A DNA stretch of 64,000 nucleotides from NCBI GenBank assembly GCA_903911145.1, contig CAIWCD010000035.1:1-64000 (forward strand), given 5' to 3'. The DNA is from an uncultured delta proteobacterium. GTDB lineage: Bacteria > Myxococcota > Myxococcia > Myxococcales > 40CM-4-68-19. The position numbers and the translations under genes are program-made. The notes under the pieces are model-generated. The model ran no database searches and was not told where the DNA came from. It was given only the letters and a program-made list of their open reading frames with translations. Below are positions 31,214-39,723 of the stretch, in pieces. Numbering within the stretch: position 1 is the first letter of the stretch; every line of letters starts with the position of its first letter.

Positions 31214-34200
31214 CTATTCGCCGCTGTGCGTGAAGTCAGTCGCGACGCCGTTCGCGAAGGTGACTGCGTAGGGAACGCTGACCCCGACGACTTCGATGTT
31301 GTGATCGGTTCCGATGGTGTGGGCCCAGAGATCGTCGGAGAAGCTCGAGATGTTTTCCGAGGCGAAGATCTGCACGCGCACCTCGCGCAGCGCGCTGCGT
31401 TCCTCGAGCACCGTGCACTCGTGCTGGAACTGGGCGAGCGTGTAGCGGTCGCCGCCCCAGTGGGGGATCGGGATCATATCTGCCGGCAGGTCGATGCTCA
31501 TCCGCCCCTGGTCTAGCCGCGGCGTGAGCGCGATGGCGCTGAACATCGCTTCGCGCGCCGGTGCGGTCTCGCTGCGCGCGTCGTAGTTGGGCAGCCGGGC
31601 CCTCGAGCCGAGCGCGAGGTTCAGGTGGTGCGTGGTTCCAGCCGAGTCCTGCCACTCGAAGCAGCGGGCGACGATCGCGCGCAGGACCAGGCCCGCGCGC
31701 TGCTGGATCTTGCGCACCAGCTGCGCCGAGAAGGGTGCTACCCCCTGCGCGATGATCTTGCGATCCTGCACCTGCACCGAGGGCAGGTAGTAGATCGGTC
31801 GGCGCGCGTGGATCGTGCTGAGTGCCGCCTTGCGCTTGAGTACCTCCATGCGCGTGCGGACCGGGTCGTAGTAGAAGTCCCAGAGCGGATCGAAGACCAG
31901 CGTCACCACTTCGACGACCGCAGCGGCCGCGGCGGCGATCGCGTCGATCGGCGGCGGAGCGGCGACCGCTGCGACTTGCAGGACCGCGCCGAGCGCGTCG
32001 AGCTCCGCCGAGGTCTGATCGTGCGCGCTGTCGCTGCGCTCGTAGGAGTGGAACAGCTTCCAGGCCGAGCAGCCGAGCGCCGCCAGCGCGAGCACCGTGG
32101 TCGCTCTGCTGAAGACCGGGCCGAGCGTGAACTCTCTCTCGGCTGCGTCGGCCGCGGCCTGCTCCGTCAGCTGCTGGGTTTGCTGGTAATGGCGGGCGAG
32201 GGTTGCCTGCCCCATCTTGGAGCCGGTGTCGATCAGGCCCGAGAGCGCGTTGGCGAAATCCTGAGTCGCCTGCATGCGCGCAGGGGTGCTCCTCGCGATG
32301 CTCAGATCGTAGACGGCCGAGACGAGATTGAAGACTTCGATGGCGTTCGAAAGGCTGTCGAGCGTGGCGCCGAGCAGCTCCGCCCGCTGCGCCCAAGCTT
32401 CTCGCCGCTGGTGCGACAGCTCGAGCCGGCGGGTGTTCTGCCCCTCGGTGTACCAGCCCGAGACGTGGTGGATGTTCGACTCTACCATCGCGCGTGCGTC
32501 GCTGCCGGCGGGCAGGCTGGCAGCGAATCGTTGCATCTCCTCGAGGTAGGAATTGCCGGGCACAAAGCTGTTGCGCGCGACGTTGGGGATATAGAGCTCG
32601 ATCTCGCGGACCAGCCCCTCGACCATCTGGTCCTGCACGCTGCCGCTGGTGTGCGCGAGCAGCTCGGCCCGGTGTTCGATGAGGTGTTCGCGCGCATGCT
32701 CGGCCGCGTGCTCCAGCTGCTCGAGCCTTACTTTCTGCATCTCCGTCCACCACTCGATGACGCCGACCGCCTGCTCGAGGCCCCACTTCACTTTCTCGAG
32801 CGGATCTTCCGGGGCTTCAGCGGTGTCGGGCGTCGCGGTTGCTCCTGGCTCAGCATGCGCAGCGGCCGCGGGCGTCTCGGGCTCGGCACCGGCGCGTCGG
32901 ATCGCATCGCCGATCGCGACGAATGCATTCGTGCTCGGCACATTGGGGCCGCCGAGCAAGCCCGCGAGCATGCCGGCGCGAAAGCCGCGCTGATCGGGGT
33001 TGCGGCCGTGCCCGAGCTTGTCGCTGGCCTGTCCGAAGAATCGCGACACCCACTGCGCATGGCCGAGCCCGCCGTCGGTGATGAAGGCGAGGAAGCTGTG
33101 CAGCGTCGCGGCCTGGCCGAGGTAGCTGGCGAGATCCGCGGCCGCGCTGTCGACGCGTGCAGCGGCGCTCATCACGCTGCGATCGACCCGATCGACCGCA
33201 TCCTGCCCGGGCAGGTTCTCGAAGTCGGCCGCCGTCAGCGACAGCGCGACGGCGGCATCGCCTTCGAGCAGCTGCCCGTGACTGTCGCGCCAGTCGGTCG
33301 GCGTGAAGTAGTCGGTGACGACCCGCGCCGCCTGGTAGGGCACCGCCTGCTGCGAAGCGCGCGTCTGTGAGTTGATCGCGGCGAGCAGCGCGTTGAGCTT
33401 GGTGAACGCGGCCGAGACGCCGGGATAGGCGGCGGTGTGTCCGTCGGCTGCGAGCGGCAGCGGATCGGTGGGGAACTGGATCCCGCCACGGCTCGCCGAA
33501 GCACCGACGCGAAAGCGCGTCAGCGGCGCATCTTCAAACAGCGGCGCGACGATGTGCGCCTGGTTGTCGCCGGGATCCATCTGCGTCAACAGCGAGACGT
33601 CGCGGGCGAGCGTCGCGATCGCCGAGAGCGGGATCGACATCGCCTTGTATTCGCGCAGCGGGATCGCACGCAGCGTGCGGTCGCCATTGACGCCGTCCCA
33701 CGGTCGCAGGATGAGCGTGTTCGTCCCTTGCGAGCGGAACTGCGCGGAGCCGCCGCGCACCGACTGGCCGGTAAGGCTGTAGCTGAGCACGCTGGTGTGC
33801 GCGGGGAGCACGGTGCCCGCCGCGTCGGTCTGCAGAGCGAAGATCGGCGCGTCGATCGCAGGCCGGTTCCCCTGCGCATCGACCGGCGGAAGCGCGCGGA
33901 TAAAGACGACCGCGTTGCCCACCGGCGTATGCGCTTCGTCGGGCGAGGCGATGTGCTCGATCGGATACCAGGCTGCGGTCGCGCGCACGCCCGACGCGTG
34001 CCACTGCGCGACGGTGCTCGCGGTCAGGAGCGCCATCGCCGCGGGCTCGCCGTTGAAATCATCGGAGGGTAGCACCCAGATCAGCTTGATGTGCGTGCCT
34101 TCGCTCGCATTCAGCGGCGTGGTCTGCGGGGTACGATTGGGGAAGAGCGCCAGCTCCCGCAAGTGGCCGCCGTTGCCGACGACACCGCGCCAGGTCGACG

Positions 34201-34744
34201 AGCCCGCGGCAGGGCCGGTCGTGTCCCAGACGCGCCCGTAGACGATCGAATCGCGCGGGAGCGCCTGGTGCGTCGTGGTCGTCAGGATTGGCGGCGAGAG
34301 GATCGGCTCATCGAGCTGGAACGGCACCACCAACCGCGACTCGTGCGCATCGGATGGGCTCGGCGAACTTGCGTAGAGGTCGGTCTCGCCGATCGGGTGC
34401 ACTGGGACGGGTGGCAGCGAGCCGGGAGCGCCTGACGCCGGCGCCCAGACCATCGCGTAGCGGAACTGCGGACTGCACTGAACCTGAGGCCGATCGCTCC
34501 CCGCGCTGTTTGGCAGCGCCTGCCAGGTGGTGCCGTTGAGCTGGTGCACCGCCGCGACGTTGCCGCCATCGCGCGCGGTGAAGCAGTACGTCGGTCCCGC
34601 CGGATCGGTGAGCTTGTGGATGTAGGCCCGCTCGCCCGGCAAGAGCGGCTGCACAGCGTGCGGGCCGGTGCCGACGCGCTTGCTCAGCGTCGACACGTTG
34701 AAGAGCGTTGCGGGAGGCAACAGCGATGTGAGTCGGCCGGTCAT
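31214..34744 (-). CDS. Large effector-like protein with shared module and membrane-active region
   Basis: 1176 residues from the ATG at 34744, which overlaps the upstream stop as TGATG, with GGAAGG six bases before it. The shared module is at about 13-103 (RAYIHKL, FRYAMVWAP); a second, diverged copy seems to lie at about 165-245 (GVVGNGGHLRELALF, IKLIWVLP), after HESRLVVPFQL. A helical middle contains a coiled-coil stretch of EHAREHLIEHRAELL type near 690-720. The region about 830-985 alternates amphipathic helices with hydrophobic ones (ATTVLALAALGCSAW and an Ala/Val-rich helix), loosely like colicin or T6SS pore-forming effectors. The C-terminal 180 residues look mixed alpha/beta. No family is recognised with certainty. 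Confidence 0.6.
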   Translation of the reverse strand: MTGRLTSLLPPATLFNVSTLSKRVGTGPHAVQPLLPGERAYIHKLTDPAGPTYCFTARDGGNVAAVHQLNGTTWQALPNSAGSDRPQVQCSPQFRYAMVWAPASGAPGSLPPVPVHPIGETDLYASSPSPSDAHESRLVVPFQLDEPILSPPILTTTTHQALPRDSIVYGRVWDTTGPAAGSSTWRGVVGNGGHLRELALFPNRTPQTTPLNASEGTHIKLIWVLPSDDFNGEPAAMALLTASTVAQWHASGVRATAAWYPIEHIASPDEAHTPVGNAVVFIRALPPVDAQGNRPAIDAPIFALQTDAAGTVLPAHTSVLSYSLTGQSVRGGSAQFRSQGTNTLILRPWDGVNGDRTLRAIPLREYKAMSIPLSAIATLARDVSLLTQMDPGDNQAHIVAPLFEDAPLTRFRVGASASRGGIQFPTDPLPLAADGHTAAYPGVSAAFTKLNALLAAINSQTRASQQAVPYQAARVVTDYFTPTDWRDSHGQLLEGDAAVALSLTAADFENLPGQDAVDRVDRSVMSAAARVDSAAADLASYLGQAATLHSFLAFITDGGLGHAQWVSRFFGQASDKLGHGRNPDQRGFRAGMLAGLLGGPNVPSTNAFVAIGDAIRRAGAEPETPAAAAHAEPGATATPDTAEAPEDPLEKVKWGLEQAVGVIEWWTEMQKVRLEQLEHAAEHAREHLIEHRAELLAHTSGSVQDQMVEGLVREIELYIPNVARNSFVPGNSYLEEMQRFAASLPAGSDARAMVESNIHHVSGWYTEGQNTRRLELSHQRREAWAQRAELLGATLDSLSNAIEVFNLVSAVYDLSIARSTPARMQATQDFANALSGLIDTGSKMGQATLARHYQQTQQLTEQAAADAAEREFTLGPVFSRATTVLALAALGCSAWKLFHSYERSDSAHDQTSAELDALGAVLQVAAVAAPPPIDAIAAAAAAVVEVVTLVFDPLWDFYYDPVRTRMEVLKRKAALSTIHARRPIYYLPSVQVQDRKIIAQGVAPFSAQLVRKIQQRAGLVLRAIVARCFEWQDSAGTTHHLNLALGSRARLPNYDARSETAPAREAMFSAIALTPRLDQGRMSIDLPADMIPIPHWGGDRYTLAQFQHECTVLEERSALREVRVQIFASENISSFSDDLWAHTIGTDHNIEVVGVSVPYAVTFANGVATDFTHSGE

Positions 34745-36291
34745 CAGCTGCCTTCCGGCGGGAGGATGGCGTCGACTTCGGGATCGTGCGCGCCGTCGGC
34801 CGCATTCTGCCGCCGCAGGGTGTTGTCCACGTGGTCGTAGAGCAGGTGCGTCATGTGGATGAACCACTCGGGCGAGAACGTGTCCTTCGCTCGATCGACG
34901 AGGGACTGGATGGTTGTGCCCAGCGGCGCCGGAATGCGCCCGGCGACCGCGGAGAACGCGTTGCACATGATGGTGAACTTGCCGGCGAGATCGCGGATGG
35001 CAGCGTCGCGGTCGGCTTGCGCGCCGGTGTTGGCCGCGCGCGTGAGGAGATCCTCGGTGTGCTGTTGCTGCGAGGGGCGCAGCGAGTCGAGGATCTGCGC
35101 GGCCAGCGCGACATCGGTGAGCCGCTCGACGTGCTCGTCGATCTGGTGGAGATGCTCGGTGAACTGCGCGACCCCTTCGCCGATCTCGCCGTGCCCGCTC
35201 ACCCAGCCGACGCGGTGGGACCAGTTGACGATGCTCTCGATGCGGTCGTGGATCTGCTCGAGCAGCTCGTGGATGTTCTCGACCGCCTCGTGGACCGAGT
35301 CCTCGTGCTCGCCCTCCGCCGATTCGCCGTCGGCGTTTTCCCGACTGCCCGCCTCGGGAGTGGCCGCGCGCTCGCGCTCCTGTTGCGCGCTCAGCTCGGC
35401 GGGCAGCGGCGCGCAGTCGTTCAATAGACCCTCCGTCGCATTGGCGAGCGCGGTTCCATCCTGACCGATTCGATCGTCGCGCTGCTGCAGGAAGCCGCCG
35501 ACCCGGTTGAGCAGGGTCTTGAACGGAGCGGCAGCGTCGTGCCGCGTGCTCGCGGTCCGGTTGCTCGCGAAGGCCTGCACTTTCTGGTCGAGCGCGTCGA
35601 GATCGCCGGTGAGCCCCTGCAGGCGCGGCTGGAGCACGCTGAGGAAATCGTGGTCGAGCGGGATCGCGCTGGGCAGGTCGAGGATCGATCCAGAGAGCGG
35701 TGTACCTGGCGCGCCGACTGGACGGAAGCGCTGGAAGGTCGCGGTCAGCCGCTCGAGCCAGGTCCGCACCGCGCTGGTGTCGGCGTCGGCCGAAGAGCCA
35801 GCTGTGCCGTTTGCCCCACCGCCGTCGTTGACGCTGCCCCCGCCCGCGCTGCGCGAGCTGTCCGCACCGGGCGCCGCGTGCGCGCCGAGCCTGCTCGGGA
35901 TCACCAACCGTCCCTCTTGCAGATCGTGCACCGAGGGTGTGATCGCGTAGCTCTCGCCGAGCGCAGACTGCAGCGCCGCCGTGTTGCCGTCCCAGGCCGA
36001 CTGCTGGATCCAGGCGACAGCGTAGCGGCTCAGCGGGGAGAGATGGAGCTCCGTCTGCACTTGCGTCCACTGCGTGCCGACCAGCTTCTCGAGCATGCCA
36101 GCGCCGCCGATGGTCGCGCGGTAGACCGGGACCGCGCCCGAGGGCAGCAGGCGCACGAACGCGTAGGAGGCCGACGGCAGCGGCGTCGCACTCTGGCCGT
36201 GCGCGCCCGAGCAGAAGCTGGTGATCGCATGATCGCCGGTGCTGATGTGCGCCGAGGCCGAGACCGCGCGGGCGCGTCGATGTCCGGTCAT
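34744..36291 (-). CDS. Helical island protein with shared N-terminal module
   Basis: 515 residues; the ATG at 36291 has AGGTG five bases before it and lies eight bases after the hub stop. The shared module occupies about 20-98 (YAFVRLLPSGAVPVYRATIG, SRYAVAWI). QEGRLVIPSRL, a second short motif found in sister proteins, follows at about 125. The rest is largely helical, with heptad-like segments such as VENIHELLEQIHDRIESI near 345-365 and acidic, Glu/Asp-rich linkers. It ends with a Pro/Glu tail. I see no enzymatic motif. It could be an adaptor, chaperone or structural piece for the hub; this is inference from position. Confidence 0.58.
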   Translation of the reverse strand: MTGHRRARAVSASAHISTGDHAITSFCSGAHGQSATPLPSASYAFVRLLPSGAVPVYRATIGGAGMLEKLVGTQWTQVQTELHLSPLSRYAVAWIQQSAWDGNTAALQSALGESYAITPSVHDLQEGRLVIPSRLGAHAAPGADSSRSAGGGSVNDGGGANGTAGSSADADTSAVRTWLERLTATFQRFRPVGAPGTPLSGSILDLPSAIPLDHDFLSVLQPRLQGLTGDLDALDQKVQAFASNRTASTRHDAAAPFKTLLNRVGGFLQQRDDRIGQDGTALANATEGLLNDCAPLPAELSAQQERERAATPEAGSRENADGESAEGEHEDSVHEAVENIHELLEQIHDRIESIVNWSHRVGWVSGHGEIGEGVAQFTEHLHQIDEHVERLTDVALAAQILDSLRPSQQQHTEDLLTRAANTGAQADRDAAIRDLAGKFTIMCNAFSAVAGRIPAPLGTTIQSLVDRAKDTFSPEWFIHMTHLLYDHVDNTLRRQNAADGAHDPEVDAILPPEGS

Positions 36292-36299
36292 GCGCGCAC

Positions 36300-39257
36300 C
36301 TATTCGATCGCCGCGTGGAAGCGCAGCGGACGCGGCGTCGCGTCGGCAGCTTCCGGATAGTGGGACCCGGTGCGCTGGGCCGCGGCGGGATGTTGGATGA
36401 GCGCCTGCGCGGTAGCCTTGCCCGCAGTGACCGGACCGCTCGCTTCGGCGACCTTGGCCCAAGTTCCATCATGCTTCTGCTGCTCGACGGTGAACTTGAT
36501 CGTCTTGCCTTCGCAGCCGAACGTGTCGACCGACATCTCGATCTTGTCGCCGTGCGCGATTCGCGGCTGGCCCGCGCGAGCCGCGCTGGTGGCGGCCCCG
36601 GCTCCACTGCGCGGTGGACCGTCGGCGTGCCCCGCGCGGAAGCGCAGGTTGTGCGCTGCGGTGTCGATGCCCGCCGGTACGTGCAGCCCGCGCACGTGGG
36701 CGACCGCCGGATGACGCACGCTGGTGCGGCCGGTGGCGACGCCGCGCACCACCTGTCCCATCGCCTCGGTGAGCTGCACCCACCGGCCGGACACCTCGTG
36801 TTCGACGATGAAGCGGATGCTCTTGCCGTCGAAGCCGTGTGCGTCGACGCGCATCTCAACCTCGTCGCCGTGCAGATAGCGCGAGCGGTGCCAGCGCGGG
36901 TTGAGCAGGCCGGTGCCGTCGAGGGCGGGTGCGGCTCCCGCGGTGGTCCCGGCGCCGCTGCCCGCACCGCTGCCATCCGCACTGCCCGATCCACTGGTCG
37001 AGCCATTGCCTCCGTCGCTTCCGCTCGAGTCGCTGCCGGCGCGGGTCTCGTCGTGCGTCCCAGGTCCGCTGCCGTCGTGCGTGCCCGCGGCACTTCCGGC
37101 GCTGTCCGCGCTGTGCGTTCCCTCGGCCGAGCCATCGTGCGTGCCAACGCTGCCGCCCGCGCCCGAGGCATCGCCCGACCCGGCTCCGCTCCCATCGCTG
37201 GATCCATCGGCTTCGTCGGAGAATGAGGCGCTAAAGCGAAGCTCGCGCGGCGCGGCGTCGACGTCGTCCGGATAGTGCGCATCGCTGCGCTGCTCGGCGC
37301 TTGGATGGCTGAGTTCCGCGGTGCCGATGGCGTGGCCGGAGATCACCGTCGCGCGCGCTTCGGCGACCCGCGTCCAGGCGTCACCATCGCCTTTCTGCTC
37401 AACGATGAAATGGATCTCGCGGCCATCGCTGCCGGACGCATCGACGTGCATTTCGACCTGGTCGCCATGCGCGTAGTGGTCCTGGCTCCAGCTTGGGTTG
37501 GTGATCTCGCCGGCCGCCGCAGCGCCTGTCGCATCGGCGCTGCCGTCGCCGCTCGCGGAACCATGCTCGGCTGCTGCCCCGGTGGCGTCGGTTGAACTGC
37601 TGCCTGCTGTGCTCCCCTCTGCGCCGCCGGTGCCGGAGCTGCCGGTGCCGCTGTTGTTTGCGCCGTGGGGGCCAGCCGCACTCGAGCCGCCGCCATGGCC
37701 CGTTCCATTTGCACCCGCGGAGCTTCTCGAACCCGCAGCGGCTCCCGCGCCGGTGCCGCTGCCGGCCGCGCCGGATCCCGCGCCCGCTCCGCTGCCGCCG
37801 CCCGAGCCCGAGCCCGAGCCTCCGCCGGAGCTGCCGCTCGGAGGTTCCGTCTGTCCGGGATCGAGCAGAGTTGCGTGGAAGCGGAGATTGCGTGGGCTCG
37901 AATCGACCTCCGCGGGAAAGTGCATGTCGGTGCGGTGGCCCGCGGCCGGGTGGTCCAGCATCACCCTCCCGATCGCGTGCCCGTGGCTGACAAGCGCAAC
38001 GGTGCTGCCGTATGGCTCCCAGCTCCCCGCACTCGCCTCGTGCTCCACTTCGAAATAGACCGAGCGGCCGTCGAGTCCGCGCGCATCGACGCGCATCTCT
38101 GCGTCGGAGCCGTGCGTGTGCACTTCGCGGAGCCAGCGCGGATTTTCCAGCTGGCCACCGACCAGCTTCCATCGCGGGTTGTGCAGGTACTGGATGGTTG
38201 GCGGCTGCGCGCGCGGCACGATCGGCGCGGGGATCGGCTTCTTCGAGATGCGCACCGCGCGCAGCGACAGCCGATAGCCGCGTCGGTCGAACGTGTGCAG
38301 CGCGTGCTCGACGCGGAACTTCCCGTCGACGTTGTCGCCGACCTTGTCGAGCGTGAACTCGCGCCCGGGGATCAGCTCGGGCCGGCCGATCATCTCGATC
38401 TTCGCCTGGACGAACTTCTCCGCCAGCCGCCGCATGCGACCGCGCGCCGTCGCCTCGGCTGTTGAGTTGTCCGGCGGGCTCATCTCCTCGTGGACGATGG
38501 AGATCGACGAGCCGTCGCCGTGACTTCGCCCGCCCTCGCCCGTGTCTCCTTGTGGTTCGGCCCGGCCGGTCACGGCCCGCTTGTTGCGCGGGTCCCAGCC
38601 GTTCACCGACACCGCTCCAATCTGGCCTCCCGCCTTGAACTCGACGCGCACCTTTTCGACGCCGTCGCCAAATTTGAGGGTCAGGTCGTCGCCCGATCGA
38701 GCGGGTGCGCCCAGCACCAGCTTCTTCCCCTCCAGCCGCAGCGACGCCCCGGCCCGCCGCGCCACCCGCTTGAGCAGTCCGAGGTCGCTGACGTTGGCTT
38801 GCATCACATGCTCGGCGGTGCCGTTGGGGGCGTCCGCGCTGAAGCCGTGCGCGTTGGCGATCTGCTGCACGACCTGCCGGGTGTCGACGTCGTTGAGCGC
38901 GCGCGTGCTGGGCGAGAGCGCCAGACGGTGCAGAACCTCGTGGCAAACCACATCGATCGACGGCGGCTGCGAGTGAACGAAGCGCGGCTCGAGCGCGACG
39001 ATCTCCCCTTCGAATACCTGGCCGAGCGTCGCACCAAACCCGAGCGCGATGCGTACCGCAGTGCCGCTGGCGAACTGGTCGCCGTTCATCAGCTTCATCT
39101 GCGGATCGCTGAACGAGAGCCGACACTGGGCGATCAGATCCGCGTCGAGATCGACTTCGACTTTGAACAGAGCCGCGCGCACGGAAACGTCAAGCTGCTG
39201 CCCATCGAGATCGACGCGGCAGTTCGGGACGTATCGGAAGGGTTCCGAAGCGGGCAC
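36300..39257 (-). CDS. Phage late-control-D/VgrG-type hub fused to four bead repeats
   Basis: 985 residues from a GTG at 39257. Residues 1-345 match gpD-type baseplate hubs of contractile injection systems: an early beta domain, the VFEGEIVALEP segment, VDVVCHEV-like IDVVCHEVLHRL, VVQQIANAHGF, VSDLGLLKRVARRAGASLRLEG and, later, LIPGREFTLDKVGDNVDGKFRVE (quoted in pieces). In such systems the hub trimer carries the spike. I see no OB-fold/needle C-terminus. Instead four beads follow (about 371-466, 585-680, 784-877, 896-985), joined by long Gly/Ser/Ala and THDGS-rich linkers. It is the first gene of the operon. Tube, sheath and baseplate partners are absent from the window. Confidence 0.8.
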   Translation of the reverse strand: MPASEPFRYVPNCRVDLDGQQLDVSVRAALFKVEVDLDADLIAQCRLSFSDPQMKLMNGDQFASGTAVRIALGFGATLGQVFEGEIVALEPRFVHSQPPSIDVVCHEVLHRLALSPSTRALNDVDTRQVVQQIANAHGFSADAPNGTAEHVMQANVSDLGLLKRVARRAGASLRLEGKKLVLGAPARSGDDLTLKFGDGVEKVRVEFKAGGQIGAVSVNGWDPRNKRAVTGRAEPQGDTGEGGRSHGDGSSISIVHEEMSPPDNSTAEATARGRMRRLAEKFVQAKIEMIGRPELIPGREFTLDKVGDNVDGKFRVEHALHTFDRRGYRLSLRAVRISKKPIPAPIVPRAQPPTIQYLHNPRWKLVGGQLENPRWLREVHTHGSDAEMRVDARGLDGRSVYFEVEHEASAGSWEPYGSTVALVSHGHAIGRVMLDHPAAGHRTDMHFPAEVDSSPRNLRFHATLLDPGQTEPPSGSSGGGSGSGSGGGSGAGAGSGAAGSGTGAGAAAGSRSSAGANGTGHGGGSSAAGPHGANNSGTGSSGTGGAEGSTAGSSSTDATGAAAEHGSASGDGSADATGAAAAGEITNPSWSQDHYAHGDQVEMHVDASGSDGREIHFIVEQKGDGDAWTRVAEARATVISGHAIGTAELSHPSAEQRSDAHYPDDVDAAPRELRFSASFSDEADGSSDGSGAGSGDASGAGGSVGTHDGSAEGTHSADSAGSAAGTHDGSGPGTHDETRAGSDSSGSDGGNGSTSGSGSADGSGAGSGAGTTAGAAPALDGTGLLNPRWHRSRYLHGDEVEMRVDAHGFDGKSIRFIVEHEVSGRWVQLTEAMGQVVRGVATGRTSVRHPAVAHVRGLHVPAGIDTAAHNLRFRAGHADGPPRSGAGAATSAARAGQPRIAHGDKIEMSVDTFGCEGKTIKFTVEQQKHDGTWAKVAEASGPVTAGKATAQALIQHPAAAQRTGSHYPEAADATPRPLRFHAAIE
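36303..38147 (-). repeat. Four-bead repeat array on the hub protein
   Basis: Units at about 37860-38147, 37218-37505, 36627-36908 and 36303-36572. Their consensus, NPRW, HGDxVEMxVDAxGxDGR, FxVE, GHAxG, HPA and LRFxA, is the same as in the five-unit array at 28673-30661. The last unit lacks the NPRW start. The linkers between units vary from about 20 to 120 residues. Confidence 0.75.
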
Positions 39258-39723
39258 GGGGACCTATATTACCATAGGAGGTGTGCCGGACGAAAGCAGG
39301 GGCAACTGGCTGCGGGCCATCCTCGACGCGCCGTGGACGCGCCGTCGCCGAGCAGGCGAAATCGGCCCCGATGCCGTCGCCGAGCAGGCGAACGAAGCGC
39401 GCCGGCAGCCCCTCGGTACGCCTTCGCTCGGAGTGGCTTGACCAGGCCCGACCGCTGCCTCGCTTCCATCGCGGCAGTCTTGGCTGCTTCGTTGATGTGG
39501 ACGCATCTTGGTCGCGACAAGGCCGCCGCCAATCCGATCCCATTCGGGATGGACACGGGCCGTACCGCACAACGCCACGGGCGCGCCGATGGCGAACCGC
39601 TCCGGAACGGTGGTGCCGACGGCGAACAAGACGTTGCCCCCCCTGATTAATGCCGACCGCACCGAGCTGCGCGGCCTGTTGCGAAATATTGCACGAAACT
39701 CGCATCGTCGGCTGTGACTTGCG
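39258..39723. other. Gap upstream of the island operon
   Basis: This 466-base stretch should hold the promoter of the hub operon. An AT-rich patch, CCTATATTACCATAGG (39263-39278, arms CCTAT/ATAGG), stands out close to the GTG start. Several short ORFs on both strands lack ribosome sites and recognisable motifs. At 39708-39726 there is a small inverted repeat, TGACTTGCGTCA, next to the ABC permease stop. Confidence 0.5.
39341..39392. repeat. Exact 20-bp direct repeat
   Basis: GCCGTCGCCGAGCAGGCGAA occurs at 39341-39360 and again at 39373-39392, a period of 32 bases. The period is not a multiple of three, which argues against a protein repeat. It sits just outside the island's operon and could be a protein-binding site or a scar of insertion. 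Confidence 0.55.

Noticed and set aside
34747-37282. Upstream extension of the 31214-34744 frame
   Set aside because: The extension overlaps the adaptor and hub genes and its translation is Arg/Ala/Pro noise; the TGATG start at 34744 is sufficient.
19394-39257. Type VI secretion cluster
   Set aside because: No tssB/C, tssK, clpV, icmF or hcp-like genes; only one gpD/VgrG-type hub. Better called an orphan hub locus.
39264-39662. Short ORFs on both strands in the gap before the hub
   Set aside because: No ribosome-binding site, no recognisable motif, and mutually overlapping frames. A PAAR-like reading of MANRSGTVVP on the plus strand was considered but not supported.
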